DNA of 64,000 bases from contig JADJGB010000008.1 of assembly GCA_016708305.1 (NCBI GenBank), forward strand, positions 1,302,001 to 1,366,000, written 5' to 3'. Under the pieces are notes generated by a model. That model had not been told where the DNA came from and searched no databases. It saw only the letters and a list, made by a program, of their open reading frames with translations. This DNA is from Sphingobacteriales bacterium. GTDB lineage: Bacteria > Bacteroidota > Bacteroidia > Chitinophagales > Chitinophagaceae. The position numbers and the translations under genes were made by a program. This document shows, piece by piece, positions 48,152 through 57,565 of this stretch. Numbering within the stretch: the first letter of the stretch is position 1; each line of letters opens with the position of its first letter.

Positions 48152-48586
48152 TTATTGCTGGCCGTGAATATAATTTTCTAAATGGCTGATGGTTTCTTTT
48201 TGTTGAAGAATGGTTTCTGTTACCACATCGCTGATAGAAATGATGCCTACCATTTGTTCTCCATCAAAAACCGGTAAATAGCGGATAGATTTATCGCTCA
48301 TCAGCGTCATACAATGTTCTACGGAGTCGGTGGGCGAAACATGTGGAAGATCGGTGGTCATAATTTCTTCAACTTTTGTATCGTTGGAGTGCTTGCCCTT
48401 TAAAATCACTTTGCGGGTATAATCTCTTTCAGTTAAAATTCCGGCATATTTTCCGGCTTCCAGAACCACTAATGCGCCAATATTTCTATTTGCCATTAAT
48501 TCAATTGCCTGCAAAACGGTTGATCCTGATGGCAGGCTAATGGAACTGTATCCTTTTCTTGACAACATTTTTGTTACGTTACTCAT
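48152..48586 (-). CDS. Protein with two CBS domains
   Basis: A 144-residue protein consisting of a CBS pair: the first from about residue 10 (VLQAIELMANRNIGALVVLEAGKYAGILTERDY), the second from about 75 (HVSPTDSVEHCMTLMSDKSIRYLPVFDGEQMVGIISISDVV). CBS pairs bind adenine nucleotides and act as sensors. With no attached domain, the partner is unknown. Confidence 0.93.
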   Translation of the reverse strand: MSNVTKMLSRKGYSSISLPSGSTVLQAIELMANRNIGALVVLEAGKYAGILTERDYTRKVILKGKHSNDTKVEEIMTTDLPHVSPTDSVEHCMTLMSDKSIRYLPVFDGEQMVGIISISDVVTETILQQKETISHLENYIHGQQ

Positions 48587-48737
48587 ACTATTGTTAATTT
48601 AGTGGGGGCTAATATATCAAAAATAATTAAAAAACCGCCATATTGTTTTTACTTATTTTTTTTCAGGTATTTTAACTGCTGATATTGAATGGCTTAAAAA
48701 ATCTTACCTTCGACACCGAAATAAAAATAAGATTGCT

Positions 48738-50117
48738 ATGGGCACAAAATTCAGACTGACTATTTTGAGTTTTTTTCAGTTTTTTGTTTGGGGAGCTTGG
48801 CTGATAACCATAGCAAATTATTGGTTTGGAAACAAGCATTGGGATGGCACTCAGTTTGGCGCCGTTTTCAGCACGATGGGGTTTGCTTCCATCATTATGC
48901 CCACTTTGGCTGGTATCATCGCTGATCGTTGGATGAATGCCGAAAAGCTGTATGGGTTGTTGCAAATTCTGTATGCCTGTGTTTTATTTTACATCCCACA
49001 AGTAGCCGATCCGGGTACGTTTTTCTGGGTGATGCTGTTGGCAATGGCCTTTTACATGCCCACAATTGCTCTCGCAAATTCTGTGTCCTACACTATCTTG
49101 AAAAATGAAGGTCTGGATGTCATTAAGGCTTTTCCGCCCATCCGGGTTTGGCGAACCATTGGTTTTATAGCCGCTATGTGGATTACCAACCTATCGGGTA
49201 GTAAGGCAAATGAATACCAGTTTTATATAGCAGGGGGTTTTGCTTTGCTATTGGGTTTATTTGCTTTTTCGCTTCCGAAATGCCCTCCTCAAAAGCAAAT
49301 TGATAAAGATGCCGGCCTGACGCAAATATTGGGATTAAATGCATTTAAACTTTTTGCCAATTACAAAATAGCAGTATTTTTTATTTTCTCTATGTTTTTG
49401 GGCGCTGCTTTGCAGTTGACCAATGCTTATGGCGACGTGTTTTTGGATGAGTTTAAATTCTTTCCCAAATATGCCGATTTTTTTGTGATTAGATACTCTA
49501 CCATTATCATGTCATTGTCTCAGGTATCCGAAACACTTTTCATTTTGGCAATACCTTTCTTTTTGAAAAAATTCGGCATTAAGAAAGTAATGCTTCTTTC
49601 AATGATTGCCTGGGTGTTGCGTTTTGGATTGTTTGGGATGGGGAATCCCTCCTCCGGATTATGGATGATTTTGTTGTCCTGCGTGGTTTATGGTATGGCA
49701 TTTGATTTTTTCAATATTTCGGGTTCTTTGTTTATCGAAACCACAGTAGAGTCAAAAATCCGCTCATCTGCTCAGGGCTTGTTTATGATGATGACCAATG
49801 GTTTTGGCGCCGTAATGGGCAGTTTGGTATCAGGTTGGCTTATTGATAAGTATTTTACCCATACATTTACTTCAGCCACAGATCTGGCAGGATATCTAAA
49901 AAGTTCTTCCACCGACCCTGCTTTTTTGTCGGTGATTGCCAAAGAGTTTAAGGCGACTGTGGGCGCTGATGGTCTGTTATCCGCTCCGGTGATGATTAAA
50001 GACTGGCCGCACATTTGGTTTGTATTTGCTGCCTATGCTTTGGTGGTAGCTGTGTTATTTGCCATCTTTTTTAAGCATAAACATGTTGTGGAGGACGTTG
50101 AAAATCTGGCTCATTAA
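48738..50117 (+). CDS. MFS nucleoside permease (NupG-like)
   Basis: A 459-residue inner-membrane protein with about 12 hydrophobic segments. The first is LTILSFFQFFVWGAWLITIANYWF, which resembles NupG/XapB-type nucleoside:proton symporters, as do FPPIRVWRTIGFIAAMW and FDFFNISGSLFIE. The C-terminal loop before the last helix is long (about residues 375-430), as in this family. It probably takes up nucleosides. No terminator was seen before the trxA promoter. Confidence 0.9.
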   Translation: MGTKFRLTILSFFQFFVWGAWLITIANYWFGNKHWDGTQFGAVFSTMGFASIIMPTLAGIIADRWMNAEKLYGLLQILYACVLFYIPQVADPGTFFWVMLLAMAFYMPTIALANSVSYTILKNEGLDVIKAFPPIRVWRTIGFIAAMWITNLSGSKANEYQFYIAGGFALLLGLFAFSLPKCPPQKQIDKDAGLTQILGLNAFKLFANYKIAVFFIFSMFLGAALQLTNAYGDVFLDEFKFFPKYADFFVIRYSTIIMSLSQVSETLFILAIPFFLKKFGIKKVMLLSMIAWVLRFGLFGMGNPSSGLWMILLSCVVYGMAFDFFNISGSLFIETTVESKIRSSAQGLFMMMTNGFGAVMGSLVSGWLIDKYFTHTFTSATDLAGYLKSSSTDPAFLSVIAKEFKATVGADGLLSAPVMIKDWPHIWFVFAAYALVVAVLFAIFFKHKHVVEDVENLAH

Positions 50118-50168
50118 TGGCTGTATTTTGTTTCGCTTTTGACAATTTCTTCACATCCGGCTGCCATT

Positions 50169-50200
50169 TTTGCCTGTTTGACATTTGGGAACTAAATTTG
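50169..50200 (+). promoter_or_regulatory. Bacteroidota-type promoter of trxA
   Basis: TTTG at 50169-50172, 20 bases, TAAATTTG at 50193-50200; the ATG is 43 bases further. A clear -33/-7 pair. Confidence 0.7.
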
Positions 50201-50243
50201 CAGTTCCTTTTACTTTAAAATATTAACATTTAAAATAAATCAA

Positions 50244-50564
50244 ATGGCAAAAGAATTTAATGATGCAAATTTTCAGACCGAAGTAATTGATTCCGATAAA
50301 TTGACTATCGTTGATTTTTGGGCAGAATGGTGTGGCCCTTGTCGTGCAATCGGCCCTGTAATTGAAGCTCTTTCTCAAGAATATGACGGAAAAGTGAATG
50401 TAGGCAAACTGAATGTAGATGTAAACCCTCAAGTTTCGATGGATTATGGAATTACCTCCATTCCCGCGATTCTTTTTATCAAAGGCGGTAAAGTGGTTGA
50501 CAAGTTAGTAGGCGCTCAACCAAAGGCTAATTTTGTAAAAAAGATAGAAGCGCATCTTGGTTAA
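50244..50564 (+). CDS. trxA: Thioredoxin
   Basis: A 106-residue cytoplasmic disulfide reductase with the active site WCGPC (Cys30, Cys33), the buried Asp in VDFWAEW and the cis-Pro in TSIPAILFIKGGK. Normal length, no signal peptide. It has its own promoter and terminator. Confidence 0.98.
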   Translation: MAKEFNDANFQTEVIDSDKLTIVDFWAEWCGPCRAIGPVIEALSQEYDGKVNVGKLNVDVNPQVSMDYGITSIPAILFIKGGKVVDKLVGAQPKANFVKKIEAHLG

Positions 50565-50626
50565 GCCATTTGTAATCAATAAATTATAATTGAAATCGGG
50601 TGGTTTCCCTGTTTTCAAAAAATACT

Positions 50627-50653
50627 TCCCCGTACCAAAGCGGGGATTTTTTT
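50627..50653 (+). terminator. Terminator of trxA
   Basis: TCCCCG and CGGGGA form a 6-bp stem around an 8-base loop, followed by seven or eight T. Confidence 0.7.
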
Positions 50654-50680
50654 GGTAGAAACTGTTTTATAAACCTGATA

Positions 50681-51127
50681 ATGAATCATTTAATTAGAAT
50701 ATTCCTTCTCCTGACGGTCGTGATGATATTGGTAGCCTGCGGACAAAATGATACAGGCAACACCGGAGAATCCGCAAAGCCTGTTAATGATTCTGCCATT
50801 GCTGTAAAGCTGCTGGATGTGAGTAGGTACAAGCCGTTGAATGTGTTTGCCAAATACCAGGGCCCGGATATTAGCAGTTTGCAAAATGATACATCTGCCC
50901 ATTACAATCTTGAGGCAGTTTTTTTGTATGATGAGCTTACTTTCGGTGCCATACTCGAAAAGTATATGGATGCCGGTTTCCCAAAAGGTAATTATAATAA
51001 AGAAGATTTTGAATTCAAATGGCTTGATAAGCCGTTAAGAGCTGAGTTAGAAGCGGGAAAGGATAATTATAAAGGCAATCCAGATATTTTTTGGGCACAA
51101 ATGGTCTCGCCAAACTTTGGTTTCTGA
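50681..51127 (+). CDS. Lipoprotein of unknown function
   Basis: 148 residues from ATG 50681. A leader with lipobox LVACGQ (Cys20) predicts lipidation; Asn/Ser-rich linker residues follow. The mature part has LDVSRYKPLNVFAKYQGP and AVFLYDELTFGAILEKYMDAGF. No family is recognised. It is oriented like the LemA cluster downstream but 160 bases away. Confidence 0.65.
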   Translation: MNHLIRIFLLLTVVMILVACGQNDTGNTGESAKPVNDSAIAVKLLDVSRYKPLNVFAKYQGPDISSLQNDTSAHYNLEAVFLYDELTFGAILEKYMDAGFPKGNYNKEDFEFKWLDKPLRAELEAGKDNYKGNPDIFWAQMVSPNFGF

Positions 51128-51252
51128 ATAAAAAAATACTCATTAAACTTGAAAACAAATGAATGAAAATGAATTAATTAACAGTTTACCGACATGAGTT
51201 GCTATTTCGCCGAAAATATTACAACAGGATAATTTTAAGAAAAGAATTATAT

Positions 51253-51260
51253 TACATTTG
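51253..51260 (+). promoter_or_regulatory. -7 promoter box of the lemA cluster
   Basis: TACATTTG is an exact TAnnTTTG, 26 bases before the first lemA ATG. The -33 element is not clear. Confidence 0.5.
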
Positions 51261-51286
51261 TTTATTAAACTTCAAAATTAAAAAAA

Positions 51287-51868
51287 ATGAAAGGAACTTC
51301 TTTAATTGTAATCATCGCATTGCTTGTAATTGGTTTCATGGCCTGGAAAGGCTATAATGGCCTGATTGTTGAAGACGAAAACGTAAATAAAGCCTGGAAC
51401 AATGTGCAGAGCGAATACCAAAAACGTAACGATCTGGTGGGCAATCTTGTCAATACCGTAAAGGGCGCTGCCAAATTTGAACAGGAAACTCTTACCAAAG
51501 TAATAGAAGCCAGAAGCAAGGCTACATCGGTAAATATTACTGCCGACCAACTGACTCCTGAAAATATCAATAAATTTCAGGCAGCTCAGGGCGAAGTAAG
51601 CAGCGCTTTAAGCCGCCTGCTGGCAGTGGTGGAAAGCTATCCCGACCTGAAAGCCAATCAAAATTACCTTCAGTTACAAGGCCAGTTGGAAGGAATTGAA
51701 AACGATATTCGGGCTTCCAGGCAGACTTTTAATACTGCTATTAATTCCTATAACACAAAAGTTCGTTCTTTTCCCATGAATATTTTGGGCGGTTTGTTCG
51801 GCTTCAAGGCCAAAGAAGGCTTCAAAGCTGATGAAGGAGCCGATAAAGCGCCAAAAGTGGAGTTTTAA
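51287..51868 (+). CDS. lemA: LemA-family protein 1
   Basis: 193 residues with one N-terminal membrane helix (SLIVIIALLVIGFMAWKGYNGLI), then a LemA helical bundle beginning EDENVNKAWNNVQSEYQKRNDLVGNLVNTVKG. LPTLRN-type signatures are replaced by LVGNL. The C-terminus is FPMNILGGLFGFKAKEGFKADEGADKAP, typical of the family. Exact function is unsettled; LemA often neighbours TPM or HtpX proteins. It is the first gene of a four-gene LemA-LemA-TPM-TPM row. Confidence 0.93.
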   Translation: MKGTSLIVIIALLVIGFMAWKGYNGLIVEDENVNKAWNNVQSEYQKRNDLVGNLVNTVKGAAKFEQETLTKVIEARSKATSVNITADQLTPENINKFQAAQGEVSSALSRLLAVVESYPDLKANQNYLQLQGQLEGIENDIRASRQTFNTAINSYNTKVRSFPMNILGGLFGFKAKEGFKADEGADKAPKVEF

Positions 51869-51958
51869 GGGTATATTTATTTCTTTTAAGAAAAGACGGT
51901 CAAATTTTTTGAAGCCGTCCTGTTTTCTTTTTCATGTTCTAAAAAGGGAAATATTGTA

Positions 51959-52543
51959 ATGAACAGGAAACGTTATTCCGGCTATTTAATTGGCGCCTTC
52001 ATAGTGCTGATCGGGCTGTACATAATTGTTGCATATAATTCTTTGGTACAAAAAGAGGAAAGAATGGAGCAAATGTGGAGCGAGGTTCAAAGCACATATC
52101 AGCGTAGGCTGGACCTTACACCGAATCTGGTAAACGTGGTGAAAGGGGTTTCTGATTTTGAGCAAACAACGCTTACACAGGTTGCCCAGGCAAGGGCTAA
52201 CGCATTGAAAATCAAGGGTGGGCAAATGACGGGTGAAAATTATAACCGCCAAAGCAGCGCTCAAGATACATTGGCAGCGGCTTCTAACAGGTTGATAGTG
52301 GTGATAGAAAAATACCCGCAATTGAAGGGAACTTCGGCATATCGTGGCCTGCAGACCCAGCTTGAAGGCAATGAAAGGCGCATCAAAGTGGCACGAAACG
52401 ATTTTAATGCAGCAGTAGCCGACTATAATATGACTGCACGCGGTTTTCCCAAAAATCTGGTAGCAAAGGCTTTTGGCTTTGAAGTGAAAGAAGGTTTTCA
52501 GGCTGATACAGGCGCTTCCAAAAATGTAGAAATAAAATTTTAA
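51959..52543 (+). CDS. lemA: LemA-family protein 2
   Basis: 194 residues, paralogous to the gene before it: a membrane helix (YLIGAFIVLIGLYIIVAYNSLV), EERMEQMWSEVQSTYQRRLDLTPNLVNVVKGV, and a matching tail (FPKNLVAKAFGFEVKEGFQADTGASKNVEIKF). The pair looks like a tandem duplication with clear divergence. The next gene starts 5 bases after its stop. Confidence 0.93.
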   Translation: MNRKRYSGYLIGAFIVLIGLYIIVAYNSLVQKEERMEQMWSEVQSTYQRRLDLTPNLVNVVKGVSDFEQTTLTQVAQARANALKIKGGQMTGENYNRQSSAQDTLAAASNRLIVVIEKYPQLKGTSAYRGLQTQLEGNERRIKVARNDFNAAVADYNMTARGFPKNLVAKAFGFEVKEGFQADTGASKNVEIKF

Positions 52544-52547
52544 AATA

Positions 52548-53009
52548 ATGAGCCTATCCATTTTTCGTAAAAAACCCTTGGATATATTTTCCAAAGAAGA
52601 AAAGGAAAAAATAGTGCAGGCTATTCGCAATGCAGAATGTAGCACCAGTGGCGAAATAAGGGTGTATATTGAAGGAAAGTGCAAATATATTGACCCTGTG
52701 GAAAGAGCAACTGAAATTTTTTACAATCTTCAGATGCAGCATACGCATGATAGAAACGGCGTTTTGCTGTATGTAGCGCTGAGAGACCGGCAGATAGCGA
52801 TTTTTGGCGATGAAGGAATTTACAAGAAAACTGGCAAAGAATACTGGGAAAAATTGGTTTCGGGTATTCTCGGTCATTTTAACAGAGAAAATTTTGCTAC
52901 AGGCATCAGTGAGTATGTAAGACAGATAGGCGAAGGATTGACGCATCATTTTCCCTATCAAACACATGATCATAATGAATTGCCGGATGAAATTGTTTTT
53001 GGTAAATAA
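52548..53009 (+). CDS. TPM-domain protein without signal peptide
   Basis: 153 residues. A TPM (TLP18.3/Psb32/MOLO-1) domain spans about 20-145: IVQAIRNAECSTSGEIRVYIEG, THDRNGVLLYVALRDRQIAIFGDEGIYKKTG and GEGLTHHFP. There is no leader or membrane helix, so it may lie on the cytoplasmic side, unlike the TPM protein that follows. Such domains are known from photosystem repair factors and bacterial YgcG. It is coupled to lemA2. Confidence 0.88.
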   Translation: MSLSIFRKKPLDIFSKEEKEKIVQAIRNAECSTSGEIRVYIEGKCKYIDPVERATEIFYNLQMQHTHDRNGVLLYVALRDRQIAIFGDEGIYKKTGKEYWEKLVSGILGHFNRENFATGISEYVRQIGEGLTHHFPYQTHDHNELPDEIVFGK

Positions 53010-53088
53010 TTCTTTGAATGGAAAAACGTTTTAAATAATGGACGAAGGGTAACAGAAAAATATCTCTATAAATTAATATTCCTCAATT

Positions 53089-53134
53089 TGTAATCTGTAA
53101 TCTAATGTCTAAAATCTAAAGTCTAACTTCTAAA
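53089..53134. repeat. Short heptamer-repeat stretch (copy 5)
   Basis: Words such as aatttgtaatctgtaatcta, then atgtcta, aaatcta, aagtcta and acttcta in phase 7, directly before the ATG of the second TPM gene. Confidence 0.55.
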
Positions 53135-53137
53135 TAA

Positions 53138-53937
53138 ATGAAAAAGCTACTCTTTATATTAACCCTGTTCATGTCGCTTTATTCTTTTGCCCAAAGCGAT
53201 ATTGTGAATCCGACTAATCCGCCGAAGCTGGTAAACGACTTTACGGGTAAGTTTATCACAGCAGGGCAGCGCCAAGCATTAGAAGATAAATTAGTGGCCT
53301 ATGACGACAGCACCTCCAACCAGATAGCTATTGTGATTATTGATGACCTCAGAGGCTATTCCATAGCTGATTATGCCATTGCGCTGGGCAGGAAATGGGG
53401 GGTAGGTGGGCAGAAGAAATTTAGTAACGGGGTAGTGATTTTGGTGAATACAGGGGAAAAAGGTGGTCAACGTGGTGTATTTGTTGCCACCGGTTATGGG
53501 CTGGAAGGCGCTGTTACCGATTTAGTAGCCGGAGAAATAGTGCAGAACAACCTGATTCCCAGTTTTAAGGCAGGAAATAATTATCTGGGATTAAATGAAG
53601 CAACTGATAATATTATTAAGGCAGCCGAAGGGCGTTATAAAGCTCCGGAGGACTATCATTCCGGTGGCGGCGGTTTTTCGGTTTTGGGCATGATTATTGT
53701 TTTTATAATTGTAATTGTGGTGCTGGCTTTAATTTTTGGCAAAGGTAACGGAGGTGATGGCGGTTATGTATCCCGTAGGGGCTACACAGATAACTGGCCC
53801 AGGCAGAGAGGTTATACGCCCTGGATTTTCCTGGTGGTGGTGGCGGCGGTAGTGGCTGGAGCGGCGGCGGTGGGGGCGGTTTTGGAGGCTTTGGTGGTGG
53901 CAGTTTTGGCGGTGGCGGGGCAGGCGGTAGTTGGTAA
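53138..53937 (+). CDS. YgcG-like TPM-domain protein, frameshifted in its Gly-rich tail
   Basis: It has a signal peptide (MKKLLFILTLFMSLYSFAQ). The TPM domain (about 30-160) includes LVNDFTGKFITAGQRQALEDKL, IAIVIIDDLRGYSIADYAI, GRKWGVGGQKKFSNGVVILV and GYGLEGAVTDLVAGEI. A membrane helix follows (GMIIVFIIVIVVLALIF). The natural tail is Gly-rich (GGGSFGGGGAGGSW at the end), readable after one extra T in the run 53826-53829; as written, the frame turns into an Ala/Val-rich stretch to 54028. About 266 residues after repair. Confidence 0.9.
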
Positions 53938-54070
53938 ACATTTGTTGTATTCGATTTACACATTGTTTTATAAACAAATATCCTTTTGCAACAAAAACTT
54001 AAAAATTACTGTCTTAACCTGTAAATAGGGTATTTTGGGTTATTTTTGCCCGCATAATAATAATTTGGAA

Positions 54071-55463
54071 ATGATGAAACACTCCGTACTGACATTCTTT
54101 TTTTTACTCACAGGGTTGTTTTTCTGTTCGTTTAGCAATGGCCAGAGCAAATACTTTGTGTATCTGCAAACTGAACCGGCCCAGCCTTTTTATATTAAAA
54201 TCAATAATCAAAATATAAGCGCCAATACATCAGGGTACCTTATCCTCCCGCAATTAAAAGATGGTGAATATAAATTGACGGTAGGTTTCCCTCAAAACAA
54301 ATATCCCGAGCAGACGTTTGATTTCAAAATAGATTCAAAAGACAAGGGGTACCTGATTAAAAATTTTGGCAATGAGGGTTGGGGGCTTTTCGACCTTCAG
54401 ACCATGTCTGTACAAAAACCCGTATCTGCATCAGAAAATGCAATAGCAGTGAAGGAAGAAAAAAAAGAAGTGGTGCCCGCAGAAAACGTATCGGATTTTA
54501 CTAAAGTGCTCTCCAAAAGCCGCAAATGACCCCAGCCTGCTGGAAAAACCCAAGCCCGAACCGGTGGTAGAGCCACCGAAACCCGAACCTGTTTCTGAAA
54601 AGGTGGTGGTAAAAGAAACGCCTGTGAAAAAGGAGCAACCAAAGGAAGAAGTGGTTGTTGTGAAAAAAGAAAAACCGGCAGAAACTAAAGTGGCAGAGGC
54701 TCAGAAAGAATCTGCAAAAACCATAACAGAAGAAAAAAACACAATTGTTGAAAAACCGGTTGAAAAGCCTGTGGAGGAAGTTGTAGTGATGGTAAAGGAA
54801 GAACCAAAAAAAGTGGTTGCTAAAGAAAAAGCAGCCAACAATGTGGTAAATGAAAGTCAGTCAATGGCACCGGCAGCGTCCAAGCGATCAGATGTATCTC
54901 AGGTATCATCTACGGTGTCGCCTCAGGGAGTAACGATGGTGTATAACGACAAGGATGAAAACGGAAATGATGAGCAGATAACTATTTTTATACCGGAACC
55001 GAAAAATGTTTATTCCAATGTAGAGCAGCCCAAAGCCGCAAAGGAAATACCCGAAATAGTAAATCCTCCGGTAGAGAAACCTGTCAAATTTGAGGTGAAA
55101 GAAATGCCTCCGGTAGAACAAAAACAGGAAAACACTGATGGTCCGCAAATAGTGATAAAAACCAACAGCGACTGTAATGCAATTGCAAGTGAAGATGATT
55201 TTCTGAAATTGCGAAGAAGAATGGCAAACAGAGATAATGATGACCAAATGATAAGTGAAGCGGAGAAAGCTTATAAGAACAAATGCTACACTACCGCCCA
55301 AATCAAGTACCTGAGCAGTATGTTTTTGTCCAACGCCAGGAAATTCAATTTTTATAAGACTTCATTGCCTCATGTATCAGATGCTGATAATTTCAGCAGC
55401 CTTCGCAGTGAAATCAAAGATGACTACTACCTTGGCAAATTTGATGCGTTGTTGGGTAAATAA
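54071..55463 (+). CDS. DUF4476-domain protein with long Lys/Pro/Glu linker, frameshifted
   Basis: About 463 residues after repair. It has a signal peptide (ending SNGQ), then a small beta domain (YFVYLQTEPAQPFYIKINNQ, NKYPEQTFDF) of the kind found in this phylum. A linker of about 180 residues rich in Lys, Pro, Glu and Val (KPEPV, VKEEPKK words) follows. The C-terminal DUF4476 domain reads DFLKLRRRMANRDNDDQMISEAEKAYKNKCYTTAQIKYLS and DADNFSSL. One A too many in 54515-54518 breaks the frame. The linker could span the periplasm or the cell wall; function unknown. Confidence 0.82.
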
Positions 55464-55524
55464 TCGACTTGCAATTTGTTGATTTGCAATTTGCCGTTGT
55501 GAACAATTTTAAATAATAAAGGAT

Positions 55525-56256
55525 TTGCCCCGATATTTTTTAGAAGTAAGTTATAAGGGAACACGCTACAGTGGCTTTCAGGTGCAGCAAAATGCGCAAA
55601 CCATTCAAGGCGAAATAGAGAAGGCTTTACAAACTTATTTCAGGCAAACAGTGGAGCTAACCGGTTCTTCGCGAACCGATGCCGGTGTACATGCCCTGCA
55701 AAACTTCTTTCATTTTGACTGGAATACACCGTTTCCCAATAAAATAATTTACAATCTCAATGCCATTCTTCCTGATGATATTGTTATTAAAAGCCTCAAA
55801 TCTGTAAAACCAAATGCACATTGCCGCTTTGATGCCGTAAGCCGGACCTATCATTATACCATTTATCAGTCCAAAAACCCGTTTTTATTTGAAACTGCGT
55901 ATTTTTTCCCTTACACACTCGATTTTGAAAAAATGCAACAAGCCGCATCAATTATTATGGGTTATACCGATTTTACCAGTTTTTGCAAACGAAATTCTCA
56001 GGTAAAAACTCATAATTGCTCTATTTCCCAAAGTGAATGGATAAAAATGGACGACAGGCTGATTTACAAAGTAACTGCCAATCGTTTTCTGCGTGGTATG
56101 GTGCGTGCGCTCACGGCTACCATGCTAAAAGTAGGTAGAGAGAAAATTTCTTTAGAAGATTTTATAAACATTATTGAGACCAAAGACTGCACCAAGGCTT
56201 TTTTCGATACTCCGGCGCATGGGTTGATGCTGAAAGAGGTGGGTTTTCATTATTAG
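55525..56256 (+). CDS. truA: tRNA pseudouridine synthase A
   Basis: A 243-residue enzyme for pseudouridines at tRNA positions 38-40. The catalytic Asp is Asp52 in SSRTDAGVHALQ. Other blocks are YKGTRYSGFQVQ near the start, DFTSFCKRNSQ and FLRGMVRALTATMLKVGREK. It starts with TTG at 55525, which places MPRYFLEVSYKGTRYSGFQ at the correct N-terminus. Length is normal. Confidence 0.96.
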   Translation: MPRYFLEVSYKGTRYSGFQVQQNAQTIQGEIEKALQTYFRQTVELTGSSRTDAGVHALQNFFHFDWNTPFPNKIIYNLNAILPDDIVIKSLKSVKPNAHCRFDAVSRTYHYTIYQSKNPFLFETAYFFPYTLDFEKMQQAASIIMGYTDFTSFCKRNSQVKTHNCSISQSEWIKMDDRLIYKVTANRFLRGMVRALTATMLKVGREKISLEDFINIIETKDCTKAFFDTPAHGLMLKEVGFHY

Positions 56257-56642
56257 AATTACTTATTAATGATACTCCAACTACAATAGAAAACTTTTGC
56301 TATAAGATATTATATATAAATTATCCAAAAATGACAAACTATTGACATAAAAATTAACCAACTAATCAGCTAAATAAAATTTTCCTACTGCTAAATCATA
56401 AAAAAGGTGAATCAAAATCAGTCAAATATTTTTAGTTCTGCGAATATTTATTTACTGAATCCTGCATGTCAATTCAGTCTGAATCCGACAACTACTGCCT
56501 TTCTCCGACGACCAGACTTCTAATTGCATATTACTTCAGATTCTTTGAAGTAGTGGAGTTATATTAATCTTCACAGGTTCTAACTTTTTTTTACTGTTTA
56601 ATACTAAATTGAAATAACCATGAAATTTATATAAGCTATGTT
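56257..56642. other. 386-base AT-rich gap without a gene
   Basis: No convincing reading frame, tRNA or known riboswitch was recognised. A small hairpin (TACTTCA 56532-56538 with TGAAGTA 56546-56552) is present, as are long A and T tracts. An ATG at 56621 (MKFI) followed by TAA suggests the GNAT gene may once have started there. Confidence 0.45.
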
Positions 56643-57125
56643 GTGAAAACAGCATCGCATCAGGACTATAAATATGTACAGCAAATTATTGATGAAATGG
56701 CGCTATGGGCTCAAAAAAGAGGAGTGGCAGTAGCGCAACGCCCTGTGAAACTGGTAAAAGGAAAAGTGAGAGATGGATTGGTCGTTATCGCTATAAATAT
56801 AGATACTGGCGAATGGGTGGGATTCTGTTATCTGGAGGTGTGGCAACATGAAAAAATGGTTGCCAATTCGGGACTCATTATAGCGGAGGCTTACAGAGGT
56901 TTGGGTATCTCCAGAGAAATAAAGTTAAAAATGTTTGAATTGAGCAAAGAAAGATATCCCGGAGCAATCATTCTCAGTTTGAGTACCAGCCCGGCCGTTA
57001 TTCATGTGAATCATCATCTGGGTTTTACATCAATTTCTCACCATGAAGTGATGAGAAATGAATGGTTTTGTAATGGAAGCAACAGTTGGGTTAACTTTAC
57101 CGTCCTTATGAAAAATAATCATTGA
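56643..57125 (+). CDS. GNAT-family N-acetyltransferase
   Basis: 160 residues from GTG 56643. The GNAT core is seen in WVGFCYLEVWQHEKMVANSGLII, the acetyl-CoA loop AEAYRGLGISREIK and ILSLSTSPAVIHVNHHLGFTSIS. It resembles the acetyltransferase that sits in arginine gene clusters of Bacteroidota, but no arg gene is nearby and the usual Cys-rich tail is missing. The start is uncertain: an upstream ATG (56621) is cut off by a stop, so the N-terminus may be damaged. Substrate inferred only loosely. Confidence 0.75.
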   Translation: MKTASHQDYKYVQQIIDEMALWAQKRGVAVAQRPVKLVKGKVRDGLVVIAINIDTGEWVGFCYLEVWQHEKMVANSGLIIAEAYRGLGISREIKLKMFELSKERYPGAIILSLSTSPAVIHVNHHLGFTSISHHEVMRNEWFCNGSNSWVNFTVLMKNNH

Positions 57126-57266
57126 AATTTACCTTATACTGCTATGGTTTACATACCTGCCATCGTTAACAATAACATGCCGATAATAATAAGATTGAGG
57201 AATTTCAGACAAAGAATCAGGCTGTTTACTAATAAAAAAATGAAGAAAGTGGCCTGATGAATTTTG

Positions 57267-57299
57267 TTGAGAATTATACCTTTTAAAAAATTACTTTTG
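57267..57299 (+). promoter_or_regulatory. Promoter of the small protein/deacetylase pair
   Basis: TTG at 57267-57269, 22 bases, TACTTTTG at 57292-57299, then ATG 20 bases later. The -7 box is exact and the spacing slightly long. Confidence 0.5.
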
Positions 57300-57318
57300 C
57301 AGCAATCAGAAAAAGGAA

Positions 57319-57561
57319 ATGAGTAATCGGTTTAAATTAATATGGGAGTATCGAGGGCCGGATGCCCAAGTGATAGCGGAACATTATGAACATCATCTTG
57401 AAGATTTTATAAAGATGCGAAACCTGAAAAGCAATCAAATTGGTGTTGAGGCTTATTCAGAATTTTATGTTACTGCTTTTATGATTGTGAGAGAAGACGA
57501 GCTGGATGTGGTGCGGCAGGCGTTGCGTCCTAACAAAATCAAACAATTAGAAGAAGAGTAA
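57319..57561 (+). CDS. Small conserved-looking protein upstream of the deacetylase
   Basis: 80 residues, no leader or membrane helix. The sequence LIWEYRGPDAQVIAEHYEHHLEDFI and an acidic tail (KQLEEE) suggest a compact alpha/beta protein. I do not recognise the family. It shares a promoter with, and lies 4 bases before, the deacetylase gene, so it is probably co-expressed and perhaps functionally linked. Confidence 0.7.
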   Translation: MSNRFKLIWEYRGPDAQVIAEHYEHHLEDFIKMRNLKSNQIGVEAYSEFYVTAFMIVREDELDVVRQALRPNKIKQLEEE

Positions 57562-57565
57562 GCTG

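Noticed and set aside
53728..54028. Ala/Val-rich hydrophobic C-terminus of the second TPM protein
   Set aside because: It is an out-of-frame reading of the Gly-rich tail; the other frame ends with the family's GGGSFGGGGAGGSW pattern and a stop at 53935-53937.
56532..56552. Riboswitch or attenuator before the GNAT gene
   Set aside because: Only one 7-bp stem is visible, with no conserved riboswitch core or leader peptide that I can recognise; evidence is too thin to name it.
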